Positions 56,201 through 63,975 of a stretch of 64,000 nucleotides of DNA are shown here, one piece after another (position 1 is the stretch's first letter; every line of letters starts with the position of its first letter). Location: assembly GCA_905221605.1 (NCBI GenBank), contig CAJNDS010001668.1, positions 1,427,276 to 1,491,275 on the forward strand, given 5' to 3'. The notes below the pieces were generated by a model. The model saw nothing but the letters and a program-made list of their open reading frames with translations, was not told the DNA's origin and ran no database searches. Both the position numbers and the translations under genes were made by a program. Origin of the DNA: Symbiodinium natans. Lineage: Eukaryota > Sar > Dinophyceae > Suessiales > Symbiodiniaceae.

Positions 56201-59200
56201 TAAATCAATGACAGGCGCTTCATCGTTTGAGGAGTTTTGTGGTTTGGATGCTGGACGGGACGCGGGCATCCTCAGACCTCCCGATTTGGGGTTCTCACGC
56301 GTGTGTCTTGTGGGGAGGGGGTGTAGGGAACAGACGAGGGAAACTGCCTTTTTGTTCGCCACCCTTTCTTCCCCTAAGGGTCCATGTACATAAACATGGA
56401 GTACTTGGGCCTTACAGTACTTCCTCTTTTGGGACTCTTGGGGCCCAAGTGTACAATAAGGTACAAGGACCCTTAAGGTGCCCAAACGATCCTTAAACCC
56501 TAAACCCTAAACCCTAAACCCTAAACCCTAAACCCTCAGCCGTAAGGATCGCGGCCTACTTCCAGACGTTGGATTTGGATGTTCATGAAGGAGCGGCATT
56601 GTTCCACCTCCTGGACAATGGCGATGGCGAGGCATCTGACACGAAACCCTTTAAACCCTAAGCCCTAAGCCCTAAAATTTAAACCCTAAGCCCTAAGCCC
56701 TAAAATTTCAGAACCCCTAAAATTTCAGAACCGCCAAATTCCGCAAGATCCGTATGTAACGAACGACACAGGCCGCTGCATGTACAGGCTAGGATCCAGA
56801 GTGGGGCCTTCTTCCCGCTTTTTTTAGGGTTCATAGGTTGCCTTAGAAGCCCCTGTAAACCAAATTGGGGCACCCTTTTTATTCCCAGGCCACCCGTGGG
56901 GTCTAGTATTTTGAGTTCCAACCTTCCAAACTTTTAGGCCCCCCCCCCCCCCCCGGACCACGCGCGAGGAACTGTCTACTTAGTAGTAGAGTAGGTTACC
57001 TTCACCTTGCTGGGCTATTTTCATCCCTGTATGACCCCGCAGGTTAACTTTTCCTTCCCCTAGGATGCTGGACAACTATAGGGTCTAGGGATGGTCATAT
57101 GGGAGCTTACTCAAGTAGAACGGTATTTGGGAAACCTTCTATCGATCTGCGCTTGCCAGCTTGTGATAATGTCACGTGCCCGCGTGCGTTGACACCCTGA
57201 GCCCCCCCAGTAAGTCTTAGCGATGAGTTCTTAACGTACGAGGGTCGGACCGGAGTGTGATGTAAGGAGCTCAAAAAACCCGAAGCCCCAAACCTTAAAC
57301 CCTCACCCCTTACCCCTTGACCCTTAACCCTGAACCCTAACCCTACCCTCAGAATTGTGGAAGTCTTTAGTGCTTGGCCGCGCGCTGCCTCTTCTTTAAT
57401 TATCGCAAGAGACAGGCAGACATGACTTTGTGGTGAGACTCCGATACCCCCTGACTTAAGAATTAAGGGCTATTCCTTGATTTTCTTTTTTTTCTGGGGG
57501 TGGGGGGGGGGGGGCGGAACTCGGAGAAACCCAAAACCCAAAACCCGCCCTGAGCCCTAAGCCCTAAGCCTTAAAGCTTAAGTCCTTGGCCTGAACCCCA
57601 AGCCCTAAACCCTAAACCCTTAGCCTTAGCCCCAAACCCCAAACCCCAAACCCTAAAACAACTGGAGTATTGGAGCTTGGGAGCCCCACAACGCACCCCC
57701 CAACCTTCCAACCCCTATCATGCCAGCTTAGGGGTGTTTAGGGCTTTTGGAGGAGTTGGAGGTTTTTGGTGGTCTTTTAGTCTTTGTTTAGTTTAGTTGT
57801 TTTTTCCGTTGGGTGTTGAGGGTTTAGGAGTTGATGATGACTTTCGGCGACGTTAGGGTCTTTCTCTTCTTCTTGACTTTCCGAGGTCACCTTAGAGGAG
57901 TTCATTGATGGCATCATGCGCTGCAAGGGACCTGCGCGGGCAATCGATCAAGTCGCAATGCATGCAGAATCTGCGGCATGCAAAGTTACGAAGTTTCGGT
58001 TGGGATGCTCCCCCCCTATACTAGCAGTTCTTAGTAGGGAGTATAATACCCCCTCCCTATGGAGGACGATTTGGAAAAGGGGAACGTCCCAAAGTTTCGG
58101 GGTTTTGAGATAATACCCCCTCCCTATGGAGGACGATTTGGAAAAGGGGAACGTCCCAAAGTTTCGGGGTTTTGAGTTGCGGGTCTAGTTTTCAGTGTAG
58201 GCCTAAGGTTGTCCATGTCAGCAGAGAAGGCTGCAAGTGTGCTATAGGATTCTTAAGGCAGGGGTGTTCAAGGGGGGTGTGTATCCCAAGATTCCCTAAT
58301 ACTCCCCAATCCTCCGTAAGGCTCCCGAAGCTTCCCTAGCTTCCCTAGAAAGGTACCTACCCCCACGAACCCCCTCCCTCAAGAACCCGATATAACCCTC
58401 TAAGCAAAGGAAGGCACGTGAGGCTCTTCGAGCAGCTGTTCCGTTTGTTTCTTGTTCTTCTCGTGGTGGTTCCTTGCAGGCATCATGTAGAACAAGATGC
58501 GGATACGTGGCACTATTTTCACGGCCAGATGGACAACTTGCCAGATTGAGTTCATGATCAGAGAAAGGCGGAGCTTGTACTGAAGCTAGGACGTTCACAA
58601 CTCCATCACACATTCCTTCTGACTCGGGCTCTAACGAGACCGGCTTTGACGCCAGGGAGGGAGGTGGTTTAGGGTTTAGGGTTGCGGTCAGGGTTCAGTG
58701 TGCGTGATATTGGGTTAACAAGCACCATGGCCCTTCACAAGTAATGTGCATACTTTGTGTTGCTTTGCTGTAACTTTAGATCCTTAGCCTTTTTGGGTTT
58801 ATTGGGTTTCTTAAGAAGCCAGCTAAAAATTTAAGTTTTAGCTACCCTCCTAAGTGCAGCCAAGCATAGAGCTAGGCCGCCGAGACATACCCTTATTCCC
58901 GTCTTTGCGAGCTCGCATCCCGGTGTTTTAACACAACAAAACAGCAAAGCTTGGGGTTCAGGGTGTTTATGGGATGTTCCCCCATATACTTCCAGTCCTT
59001 AAGGCGGGATTATAGTAGCCCCTACTATCAGCCCCTTAAGGACTGTCAAGTATAAGAGGGAACGTCCCGAGCCTAAGGTAGAGAATCCCTACCTTACGTA
59101 GCTGATTTCCCTTTTCTCTGAGGGTAGTTTCATGGGCCCTTAAATATGGTCCCAAAATGTGGTCCCGAGCCTCCTTTAAAGGGTTCTTAGTTTCATGGGC

Positions 59201-59720
59201 CCAAAAAAAAGGTCCCAAAATGTGGTCCCGAGCCTCCTTTAAAGGGTTCTGGTGTACGGGCCCTTAGAATGTCTCCACGCTATGTAAGGGGTCCATAAGG
59301 GGATCCCCTTCTCAGGGCCCAGGTTTAGGGTTTAGGGTTTAGGGTTTAGGGTTTAGGGTTTAGGGTTTAGGGTTTAGGGTTTAGGGTTTAGGGTTTAGGG
59401 TTTAGGGTTTAGGGACCATGTAGCTACCCTTGATTGTTGTTCCCTTTACGAAGAATACGTTAAATCATAAATCATCCTGGGATCCCTATTCTCACACTGT
59501 CTGCTGATCTCAGGCCAAACCCTGGCCCATCCCGGCGGGGTTAGGGTTTAGGGTTTAGGGTTTAGGGTTTAGGGTTTAGGGTTTAGGGTTTAGGGTTTAG
59601 GGTTTAGGGTTGAGGGATTGGAGTCCTCAGCCTCCACCTCTCAAGGACCTGAAGCAGCTCGACGCCAAGATGGCGAAGCTTCTGAAAGTCATGGGTGGTG
59701 GCTTGGCTTGGGCGCAAGTA
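47253..59720 (+). CDS. Voltage-gated cation channel with EF-hand tail, at least 18 exons (N-terminus and S1 not found)
   Basis: Single ion-transport domain (segments S2-S6) followed by an EF-hand-like region; expected to be a plasma or internal membrane channel gated by voltage and perhaps Ca2+. Exons read: about 47253-47284, 47426-47510 (S2), 48502-48581, 48880-48940 and 49448-49530 (S3), 49993-50071 (S4), 50745-50788 and 52275-52304 (S5), 53354-53405, 54234-54287, 54469-54485, 54852-54915 (pore), 55423-55490 (S6), 55607-55684, 55842-55928, 56547-56631, 57886-57966, 59646 to about 59720. Exons 2-17 total 1048 nt and stay in one frame. Motifs: FTAELLMRLAVE (S2), NWLDVVLV (S3), six Arg at every third residue (S4), AGNWPTNSRPV (pore), AVIRVISAVFLKD (S6), DDSGDGIITEAR (EF loop). 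The family match is from memory, not from a search. Exon 1, the boundary of exon 14 and the end of exon 18 are uncertain; no start or stop codon is assigned. Confidence 0.85.
47522..47850 (+). repeat. Unique insert between two TTTAGGG arrays
   Basis: Arrays at 47522-47637 and 47757-47850 flank about 120 bp that contains the inverted words CATGGGCCCTTAACATGGTC and GGGCCATACTAAGGGACCAT. A related, internally duplicated version (TTTCATGGGCCC..AAAGGTCCCAAAATGTGG, unit about 70 bp) lies at 59128-59320. All of this is in the intron after the S2 exon. Confidence 0.6.
49640..49742 (+). mobile_element. Family A inverted-repeat element in a channel intron
   Basis: TTTGGTAGCCCAGTGGTACC at the left end and ATGGTTACTGGGCTACCAAG at the right end. 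It lies in the intron between S3 and S4 (49531-49992). That intron is larger than the element, so here the element is cargo of the intron and not the whole intron. Confidence 0.75.
49993..50071 (+). CDS. S4 voltage-sensor exon of the channel
   Basis: Translates as ALKSLRAFRMMRSFR followed by LFRGLRLLVKA. Arginine occurs at six positions spaced three apart, the signature of a voltage sensor. It joins in phase to the preceding exon ending DIVLLR (CTTCTCAG then GC donor at 49531; acceptor AG at 49991-49992). The 3' junction repeats TGCTT: GCT|TGCTTCTC at 50072 and CAG|TGCTTTC at 50745, so the cut is uncertain by a few bases. Codon choice is GC-rich, unlike the AT-rich elements around it. Confidence 0.85.
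50640..50700 (+). mobile_element. Right half of a family A element
   Basis: Reads GGGTGCCCTTATTTGTAATA and ends TTCCTGGGCTACCCAAG. The left arm is not present; a telomere-like array lies just upstream (50577-50609). Confidence 0.5.
51640..51835. repeat. Two diverged copies of a TACCAGTGTT..GCTTGTGACC unit
   Basis: CATACCAGTGTTGTGGCATC (51658) and AATACCAGTGTTTTGGGCAT (51754), each followed by GTCGCCAA/CTTCGCCAA and GCTTGTGACC, period about 95 bp. After it comes a long C-rich CCCCCCCCAACC stretch (51845-51930). Confidence 0.6.
52567..52679 (+). mobile_element. Family A inverted-repeat element in a channel intron
   Basis: CTTGGTAGCCCAGTGGTACC to GGTTACTGGGCTACCAAA, with GGGGTTCAAGGTTCCCTTAT and AAAGTAACCAACCC in the centre. 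It lies in the 52305-53353 intron. Confidence 0.75.
52955..53150 (+). mobile_element. Family D element interrupted by a family E element
   Basis: Outer element: CCCGGAGTAGGCCCCTATGT on the left and CCTAGGTTACTCCTGGGTCTAG-like right end. Inner element 52977-53093: AAACAGGGTTTATATTAC to ATATACCCTACTTCAT. ATGT occurs on both sides of the inner element, a possible 4-bp target duplication. The inner element is the reverse complement of the one at 37662-37757. Confidence 0.65.
53805..53925 (+). mobile_element. Inverted-repeat element (ACTTGAAGACTC / GAGTCTTC)
   Basis: CTTGAAGACTCGGATGTCGT on the left, ACATTTGAGTCTTCTGG on the right, inner TCCTTTTTGGGGTAGC-type and CCCAAAAAGGAAATAC arms. A relative at 32268-32362 has GGCTCCTATGTAGTACC.. 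and AACTACATTGGAGCC with the same CTTTTTGGGG / CCCAAAAAGG core. Confidence 0.6.
54234..54915 (+). CDS. Pore region of the channel: three exons including a 17-nt microexon
   Basis: Exon 54234-54287 encodes EVIWLKYGTAYRSMYTLY, exon 54469-54485 is only 17 nt and encodes EITFAG (last codon split), and exon 54852-54915 begins NWPTNSRPVLEKVSHAYVIFF. Joined they give the pore helix and filter TFAGNWP. Donors are GC (54288), GA (54486) and GC (54916); all acceptors are AG|G. The first of these two introns is an introner carrying telomere-like repeats, described separately. A single filter of this kind per polypeptide implies that four subunits assemble (inference from channel architecture). Confidence 0.82.
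54288..54468 (+). mobile_element. Family A introner equal to one intron, with a telomere-like array inside
   Basis: The 181-bp GC-AG intron starts GCAACTTGGCAGCTCAG and ends TTACTGGGCTACCAAG. Removing it joins the channel codons YTLY and EITFAG exactly. Ten CCCTAAA/CCCTAAT-type units (about 54363-54438) interrupt the element between CAAAATGGGTACAA and GCATGATAGTATG, where other copies run straight on. Confidence 0.8.
55491..55606 (+). mobile_element. 116-bp inverted-repeat introner equal to one canonical GT-AG intron
   Basis: Starts GTTCCTTGGCTTTCTTCTGG, ends CAGAAGTCAGCCAAG. The ends are an imperfect inverted repeat (CTTGGCT..CTTCTG), and GTT is repeated at both junctions (AC|GTTCC and AAG|GTTAG). 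Excision joins KDT to LDAAQND of the channel. The inner arms (CTTTTGGGTC / CCTAAAAGTTGG) are also partly complementary. Confidence 0.75.
55842..57966 (+). CDS. EF-hand-like region of the channel (three exons)
   Basis: Exons 55842-55928, 56547-56631 and 57886-57966 encode LEIIFRAIDDSGDGIITEAR, then IAAYFQTLDLDVHEGAALF and HLLDNGDGE, then VTLEEFIDGIMRCKG and PARAIDQVAMHA. Two EF-like loops are visible. Loop 1 has Asp1, Ser3, Asp5, Gly6 and Ile8 but Arg where the twelfth-position Glu is usual. Loop 2 has Asn3, Asp5, Gly6 and Glu12 but Leu at position 1, so Ca2+ binding may be weak. Introns here use GA (55929), GC (56632) and GA (57967) donors, are 618, 1254 and 1679 bp long, and hold several introner families and telomere-like arrays. 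Confidence 0.82.
56370..56478 (+). mobile_element. Family B palindromic element in a channel intron
   Basis: CCCCTAAGGGTCCATGTACA to GTACAAGGACCCTTAAGG, inner TACTTGGGCC and GGGCCCAAGTGTAC. It lies in the 55929-56546 intron. Confidence 0.7.
56792..56908 (+). mobile_element. Family D element in a channel intron
   Basis: TAGGATCCAGAGTGGGGCCT to CCAGGCCACCCGTGGGGTC. TAGAAGCCCCTGTAAACCAA and GGGCACCCTTTTTATTCCC are shared with other copies. Confidence 0.6.
57997..58176 (+). mobile_element. Family C element with a 67-bp tandem duplication of its right half
   Basis: The element starts GTTGGGATGCTCCCCCCCTA. From ATAATACCCCCTCCCTATGG (58043) to TTTCGGGGTTTTGAG the sequence is repeated once, starting again at 58110. 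The second unit is effectively identical, so the duplication is recent. It lies in the last channel intron (57967-59645). Confidence 0.7.
58738..58865 (+). repeat. Family F dispersed repeat, third copy
   Basis: Same block order; GTTGCTTTGCTGTAACTTTA to TCCTAAGTGCAGCCAAGC. It lies within the 57967-59645 channel intron. Confidence 0.7.
58973..59069 (+). mobile_element. Family C element
   Basis: GGGATGTTCCCCCATATACT to AGAGGGAACGTCCCGAG. CAGTCCTTAAGG and CCTTAAGGACTG form the inner pair. It is in the last channel intron. Confidence 0.65.
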
Positions 59721-59929
59721 CTAGGACCCAGAGTAAGGCCCCTTATTCCCCTGCTTTTTTGGGGGACCCACAGTAGGCCCTATGTTTCATTTGTTGGGGT
59801 TTAGGGTTTAGGGTTTAGGGTTTAGGGTTTAGGGTTTAGGGTTTAGGGTTTAGGGTTTAGGGTTTAGGGTTTAGGGTTTAGGATTTCGGATTTGGGGTTC
59901 AGGGTTTGGGGTTTGGAGTTTAGGGTTTA

Positions 59930-60035
59930 GGGCAACTAGGACCCAGAGTAGGCCCTTATTCCACTCTTGTTGGGGGCTTAGGTTCCCTTATAATCCCTTT
60001 TAGCCAAGAATCTCAGGTTACTCGGGTGTGTCCTG
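59930..60035 (+). mobile_element. Family D element
   Basis: CAACTAGGACCCAGAGTAGG to CTCAGGTTACTCGGGTGTG; GGTTCCCTTATAATCCCTTT in the centre. A truncated copy (59722-59790) breaks off into a TTTAGGG array, as does another at 61518-61550. Confidence 0.6.
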
Positions 60036-60329
60036 AACCCGAAGCCCTAAACCACAACATGGTTTCAGGTTGTGTGCTGATGAGAGGGTGCCCCCTAAAA
60101 CCTATACCCTAGACCCTAAACCCTTGGGGTTTAGTATAGGGCTTAGGGTTTAGGGTTTAGGGTTTAGGGTTTAGGGTTTAGGGTTTAGGGTTTAGGGTTT
60201 AGGGTTTAGGGTTTAGGGTTTAGGGTTTGTCCCTAAAGTCTAAGGGAGATGTTAGAAATTCATGGGGGCCCTAAGCTTAGACCAACCCCCCCACGGCCAA
60301 GATCTGAGTGCCCGGCAGAGTTTGCGCAA

Positions 60330-60440
60330 ACATACTCCTAGAGGGTTTAGGACTTAGGTTTCGTAAACATACTCCTAGAGGGTTTAGGATTTAGGTTTCG
60401 TAAACATACTCCTAGAGGGTTTAGGATTTAGGTTTCGGGT
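60330..60440. repeat. 37-bp tandem repeat, three copies
   Basis: CATACTCCTAGAGGGTTTAG followed by GATTTAGGTTTCGTAAA; the first copy has GACTTAGG. The unit contains a single telomere-like GGGTTTAGG. Confidence 0.85.
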
Positions 60441-61127
60441 TCAGGATCATTTGGAATCAGTTTTTAAAAATCCCTACGGCATGTCCTAGAAAGCGTGGAA
60501 CAAGCAACAAGAAGCAACCTCGCATCCACCCCTCCCCTGTACCCCCACCTCCTTCCCCGCGCCCACCCCAAAATCGCCAATGCCCTAAACCCGAAACCCC
60601 ATAGCCGTACACCCACATTCCCTACCCAGCAAAACCCACACGGCAAAGGCCTTTGCAAAAGGGATGCCTATGTTCATTATGGAGCAGATCTGTCCATGTC
60701 TGAAATGACAAGATCACTTTCAGCTCATCCCACGCCCTTAAGGCCTAAAGCCCTACCCTAAGCCCTAAACCCTAAACCCGATGGATTCCCCCTAAACCCC
60801 CATGCCTCCCGACTTCAAGAGTGTCACGTGACCTAAACGTCTAAGGCAACGTCCGTCCAAGAGGCCTTTCAACCTTTGGCACCCTAAACCTTAGCCCTAA
60901 ACCCTAAACCCTAGCCCTAAACCCTAAACCCTAGCCCTAAACCCTAAACCCTAACCATCCTATAACCCTATAACCCCATAGCCCTAAACCCTAAACCTTA
61001 GAAACCCGAAGCCCTATACACTCTACACCCACAACCGTCTTGCAAGAGACGTGCCAGCCCCGAGGAGCGTCGAGTCAAAAGGACCGGCATCCCCCGAGTT
61101 TGGAATTTTGAGGGTTGAGAGTTTGGG

Positions 61128-61245
61128 GTGTTGAGGCGGTTGAGGCGGTTGAGGCGGTTGAGGCGGTTGAGGCGGTTGAGGCGGTTGAGGCGGTTGAGGG
61201 TGTTGAGAGCGTTGAGGGTGTTGAGGGTGTTGAGGGTGTTGAGGG
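61128..61245. repeat. 9-bp minisatellite GGTTGAGGC / GTGTTGAGG
   Basis: About seven GTTGAGGCG units followed by GTTGAGGGT-type units. The plus frame reads repeated Val-Glu-Ala then Val-Glu-Gly, which is why an open frame crosses it; I do not treat it as a gene. Confidence 0.85.
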
Positions 61246-61834
61246 AAAGTTTCGGGCTAGGGCAGGCTTCGGGGTTGTGGCTTGGGGATCTAGGATGAAG
61301 GATTTGAGTGTAGGGTTTGAAGAAGTTAGGTTTAGGGTTTAGGGTTTAGGGTTTAGGGTTTAGGGTTTAGGGTTTAGGGTTTAGGGTTTAGGGTTTAGGC
61401 TTTAGGCTTTAGGCAGAATCCCGATTAAGGACTGCTAGAGGGGTAGCATCCCAAGCCCAGAAATTCCACCCGATGATCCCTAAGAGTCTGGTATGCAAAT
61501 GGTCTTGGTCGCCTCAATTCCTAGGACCCATCGGAGGCCCTTATTCCCCTGGGTTTAGGGTTTAGGGTTTAGGGTTTAGGGTTTAGGGTTTAGGGTTTAG
61601 GGTTTAGGGTTTAGGGTTTAGGCTGTGTCAGGGGAGGGCGCGCGCTCGGGTGTGAAACACCCCGGGCCGCGCGCTCGCGTTGCCCGTCAACCCACCCCGG
61701 CCACCGAAACTATACTCTATTAGGGTTTAGGGTTTATGAATTTATTTTCTTGTGCTCTGATCCTTGCTTTGATTTTTTTAAAGTTGCGCTGTTTGGGTTT
61801 AAGCTGGGGTTGGGGGTAGCCTCGGCCCTTTTCG

Positions 61835-62200
61835 GGCCTTCGGCGTGTCAGGGCCCGTAGAGGTCCTTGTTTATTTGAAGGTCAGGGAAACCCTTTGTGC
61901 CTGCTCCTGGATTCCCCTTCTTTAAGGGCCTCAATTAAGCCTTTTGGTGGCTCTTGGGGCTTCCTGGAGCCTTTCCTGGCCCTGCCGGGGTAAAATGAAG
62001 GAAAAAACCATCGAGTCCAGCGGGAGTCGCGTTTTTCGTTGCGGGTGCGGGCATCCTGGGGTCCCCCTTCTTTTAGGGGGCCTTTTGAAGCCTTTTGAAG
62101 CCTTTTGGTGGCTTTTGGGGTCTCTCGGGGCCTTGTTCGGACCTTCGGCGTGTCAGGGGCCGTAGAGGCTTTATTCATTTGAAGGTCAGGGAACCTATTA
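61835..62200. repeat. Duplicated block GGACCTTCGGCGTGTCAGGG
   Basis: Two diverged copies about 300 bp apart (about 61838-61890 and 62127-62190) share TTCGGCGTGTCAGGG, CCGTAGAGG and ATTTGAAGGTCAGGGAA. Between them CCTTTTGGTGGCT is also repeated. The minus strand is open (Lys/Arg/Pro-rich), but I have no independent evidence of coding. Confidence 0.6.
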
Positions 62201-62744
62201 TTTTTTTTTCGCCAATGGGTTTAGCGTAACTAGGACCCAGAGTTTAGGGTCCCTTATAAGCCCCGTGAAACCAAAAAGGGCAGAGTGTTATCCCTAGGTG
62301 ACTCTTGGGTCTAGATTCGGGTGCCTTTTTGGTTGCCGATTGGGGTTCAGGGTTTTGAGTTTTGGGTTCTGGGTTTAGGGCATAGGGCTTAGGGCTTAGG
62401 GCTTAGGGCTTAGGGCTTAGGGCTTAGGGCTTAGGGCTTAGGGCAGTTTAGTCAGCACCCCAAATCACAGGCAGATGCGAGGGTGTTCGGGTTTTTGGTT
62501 TAAGGTTGGGCTCATGGTTCTCGAGTCGTCTAGGGTTTAGGGTTTGGGGTTGTTCGGTGTAGGTTCTGGGATCATGGGTCTCTTGAGCACTTCAGGTCTA
62601 AGCCCGAAACCAGAACCCTAAACCCTACCCCCGAAACCCGAAACCCTAAACCCTAAACCCTAAACCCTAAACCCTAAACCCTAAGCCCTAAACCCTAAGC
62701 CCTAAACCCTAAACCCTAAACCCTGACCTCCTGAAGCCTGGGTT

Positions 62745-62957
62745 ATGAGCAGCAAAAGCTTGGTCACTGAAGCTCCGCTGAAGGAGTGTGCTGGGTTGCC
62801 CCTGCAAGTACTGGTTTTGCGTAGGCCTTGTGGGCATTTACTCGTGTCCCTACGGACCCTACTTGGGATCATAGTTAGGAAGATCTCTTCAGAGGGGAAA
62901 GTTTCGGGGGCAGCCAAGAGTCTAATCGAGCTCACACTAAAAGCTACCAACCCCTAA
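62745..62957 (+). CDS. Small open frame or exon, 70 codons
   Basis: ATG to TAA, reading MSSKSLVTEAPLKECAGLPL then QVLVLRRPCGHLLVSLRTLL then GIIVRKISSEGKVSGAAKSL. No telomere-like unit falls inside it and composition is balanced. The minus strand is also open. Family not recognised. Confidence 0.35.
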   Translation: MSSKSLVTEAPLKECAGLPLQVLVLRRPCGHLLVSLRTLLGIIVRKISSEGKVSGAAKSLIELTLKATNP

Positions 62958-63006
62958 TTGGCATGAAGACATGAACAGCCGTGCGTAAAGGCATGCAGCA
63001 TGGGTT

Positions 63007-63115
63007 TCCCTACTACCCCCCTCTATACTACCCCCCCCTAAGTTCCCCCCTTACATAGCCTTACTTGGGCCTAATGATCCGCAAGGGGGTAGCATAGAGG
63101 GGGGTAGTAGGGGAA
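63007..63115 (+). mobile_element. 109-bp palindrome (GGGTTTCCCTACTACCCCCC)
   Basis: Left arm GGGTTTCCCTACTACCCCCC then TCTATACTACCCCCCCC; right arm GGGGGTAGCATAGAGG then GGGGTAGTAGGGGAACCC. It is strongly C-rich on one strand. No other copy is in the window. Confidence 0.65.
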
Positions 63116-63237
63116 CCCAGGAATGCAGCCCGCACCTAGAAAAAATGGGTTGGGACAAAAGGCCCTAAACCCTAAACCCTAAACCCTAAACCCTAAACCC
63201 TAAACCCTAAACCCTAAACCTTCGATCCCAAAGCTCC

Positions 63238-63975
63238 CTGAGCCGTGGCATGAAGGATGCGAGAAAGCGTGAGAATCATCTCAAAGCTTTTCGGCATGTG
63301 CCTGATCTGCATCTCTTCTCCGAGTCTAACCCCAAAACCCATTTAGGGTTTAGGGTTTAGGGTTTAGGGTTTAGGGTTTAGGGTTTAGGGTTTAGGGTTT
63401 AGGGTTTAGGGTTTAGGGTTAGGCATGCTTTCAGTACCACTGTCTCACTCCGCAAAACCCTTCGAAGTGCTTGGCCACATGAAGTAGAAACATGGGGTAT
63501 GCCTAAGACTCATAGGTAGAATAAGGGGGACCCTTCAAAGGGTACCCCTTCTGAACCCTCTTCTGGCTCTCTTAAACAGGGACCTTATTCAGAGGGTCTA
63601 TATCCCCAAGGGTTCCCTTAATCCTATCCTCTATTAAGATACCCTCGGTAGCCCTGAGGTGCCCTTCACCGCATCTGGGCCCCCTGATAAAGTAACCAGC
63701 CCGACAGGGTGTCCTGATTATAATGAAACGGTTACTGGGCTACCAGGTACCCTCCACACCTGCAACACCTGATGCTTTGAGTACCCCTCCCCCCCTGGAG
63801 CAAGGTCCTTGAAGCCTGAAGCTTAACCCTCCCTAAGCCCTAAACCCTAAACCCTAGACCCTAAACCCTAAACCCTAAAGCCACTTCGGCCGGCCGAGGA
63901 TGTGAGCAGCGCAGTTCCTGCCAGCTTTCGAAATCCTAAAGCCGGAGCAGGAGCAAGTATCATGGAAACTGGGCT
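63238..63975 (+). CDS. Exon candidates at the right edge
   Basis: 63248-63333 reads RGMKDARKRENHLKAFRHVP then DLHLFSESN; 63424-63500 reads HAFSTTVSLRKTLRSAWPHE then VETWGMPK; 63892-63972 reads PAEDVSSAVPASFRNPKAGA then GASIMETG. They lie between CCCTAAA and TTTAGGG arrays and elements, like the resolved genes, and probably continue beyond the window. Confidence 0.38.
63646..63747 (+). mobile_element. Family A inverted-repeat element
   Basis: CGGTAGCCCTGAGGTGCCC to GGTTACTGGGCTACCAGG, with GATAAAGTAACCAGCCCGAC inside. The arms are intact and the centre has diverged. Confidence 0.65.

Larger units (their letters stand above)
59722..62700. other. Array-rich region downstream of the channel
   Basis: Large TTTAGGG arrays, two truncated family D elements that break off into arrays (59722-59790, 61518-61550), half of a family C element (61418-61454), the 37-bp and 9-bp tandem repeats, and CCCTAAACCCTAGC higher-order units (60895-60955). 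Possible channel C-terminal exon material was looked for but not found with confidence. Confidence 0.55.

Noticed and set aside
61115-61342. Val-Glu-Ala/Val-Glu-Gly repeat protein
   Set aside because: Translation of a 9-bp minisatellite between telomere-like repeats; no flanking coding signal.
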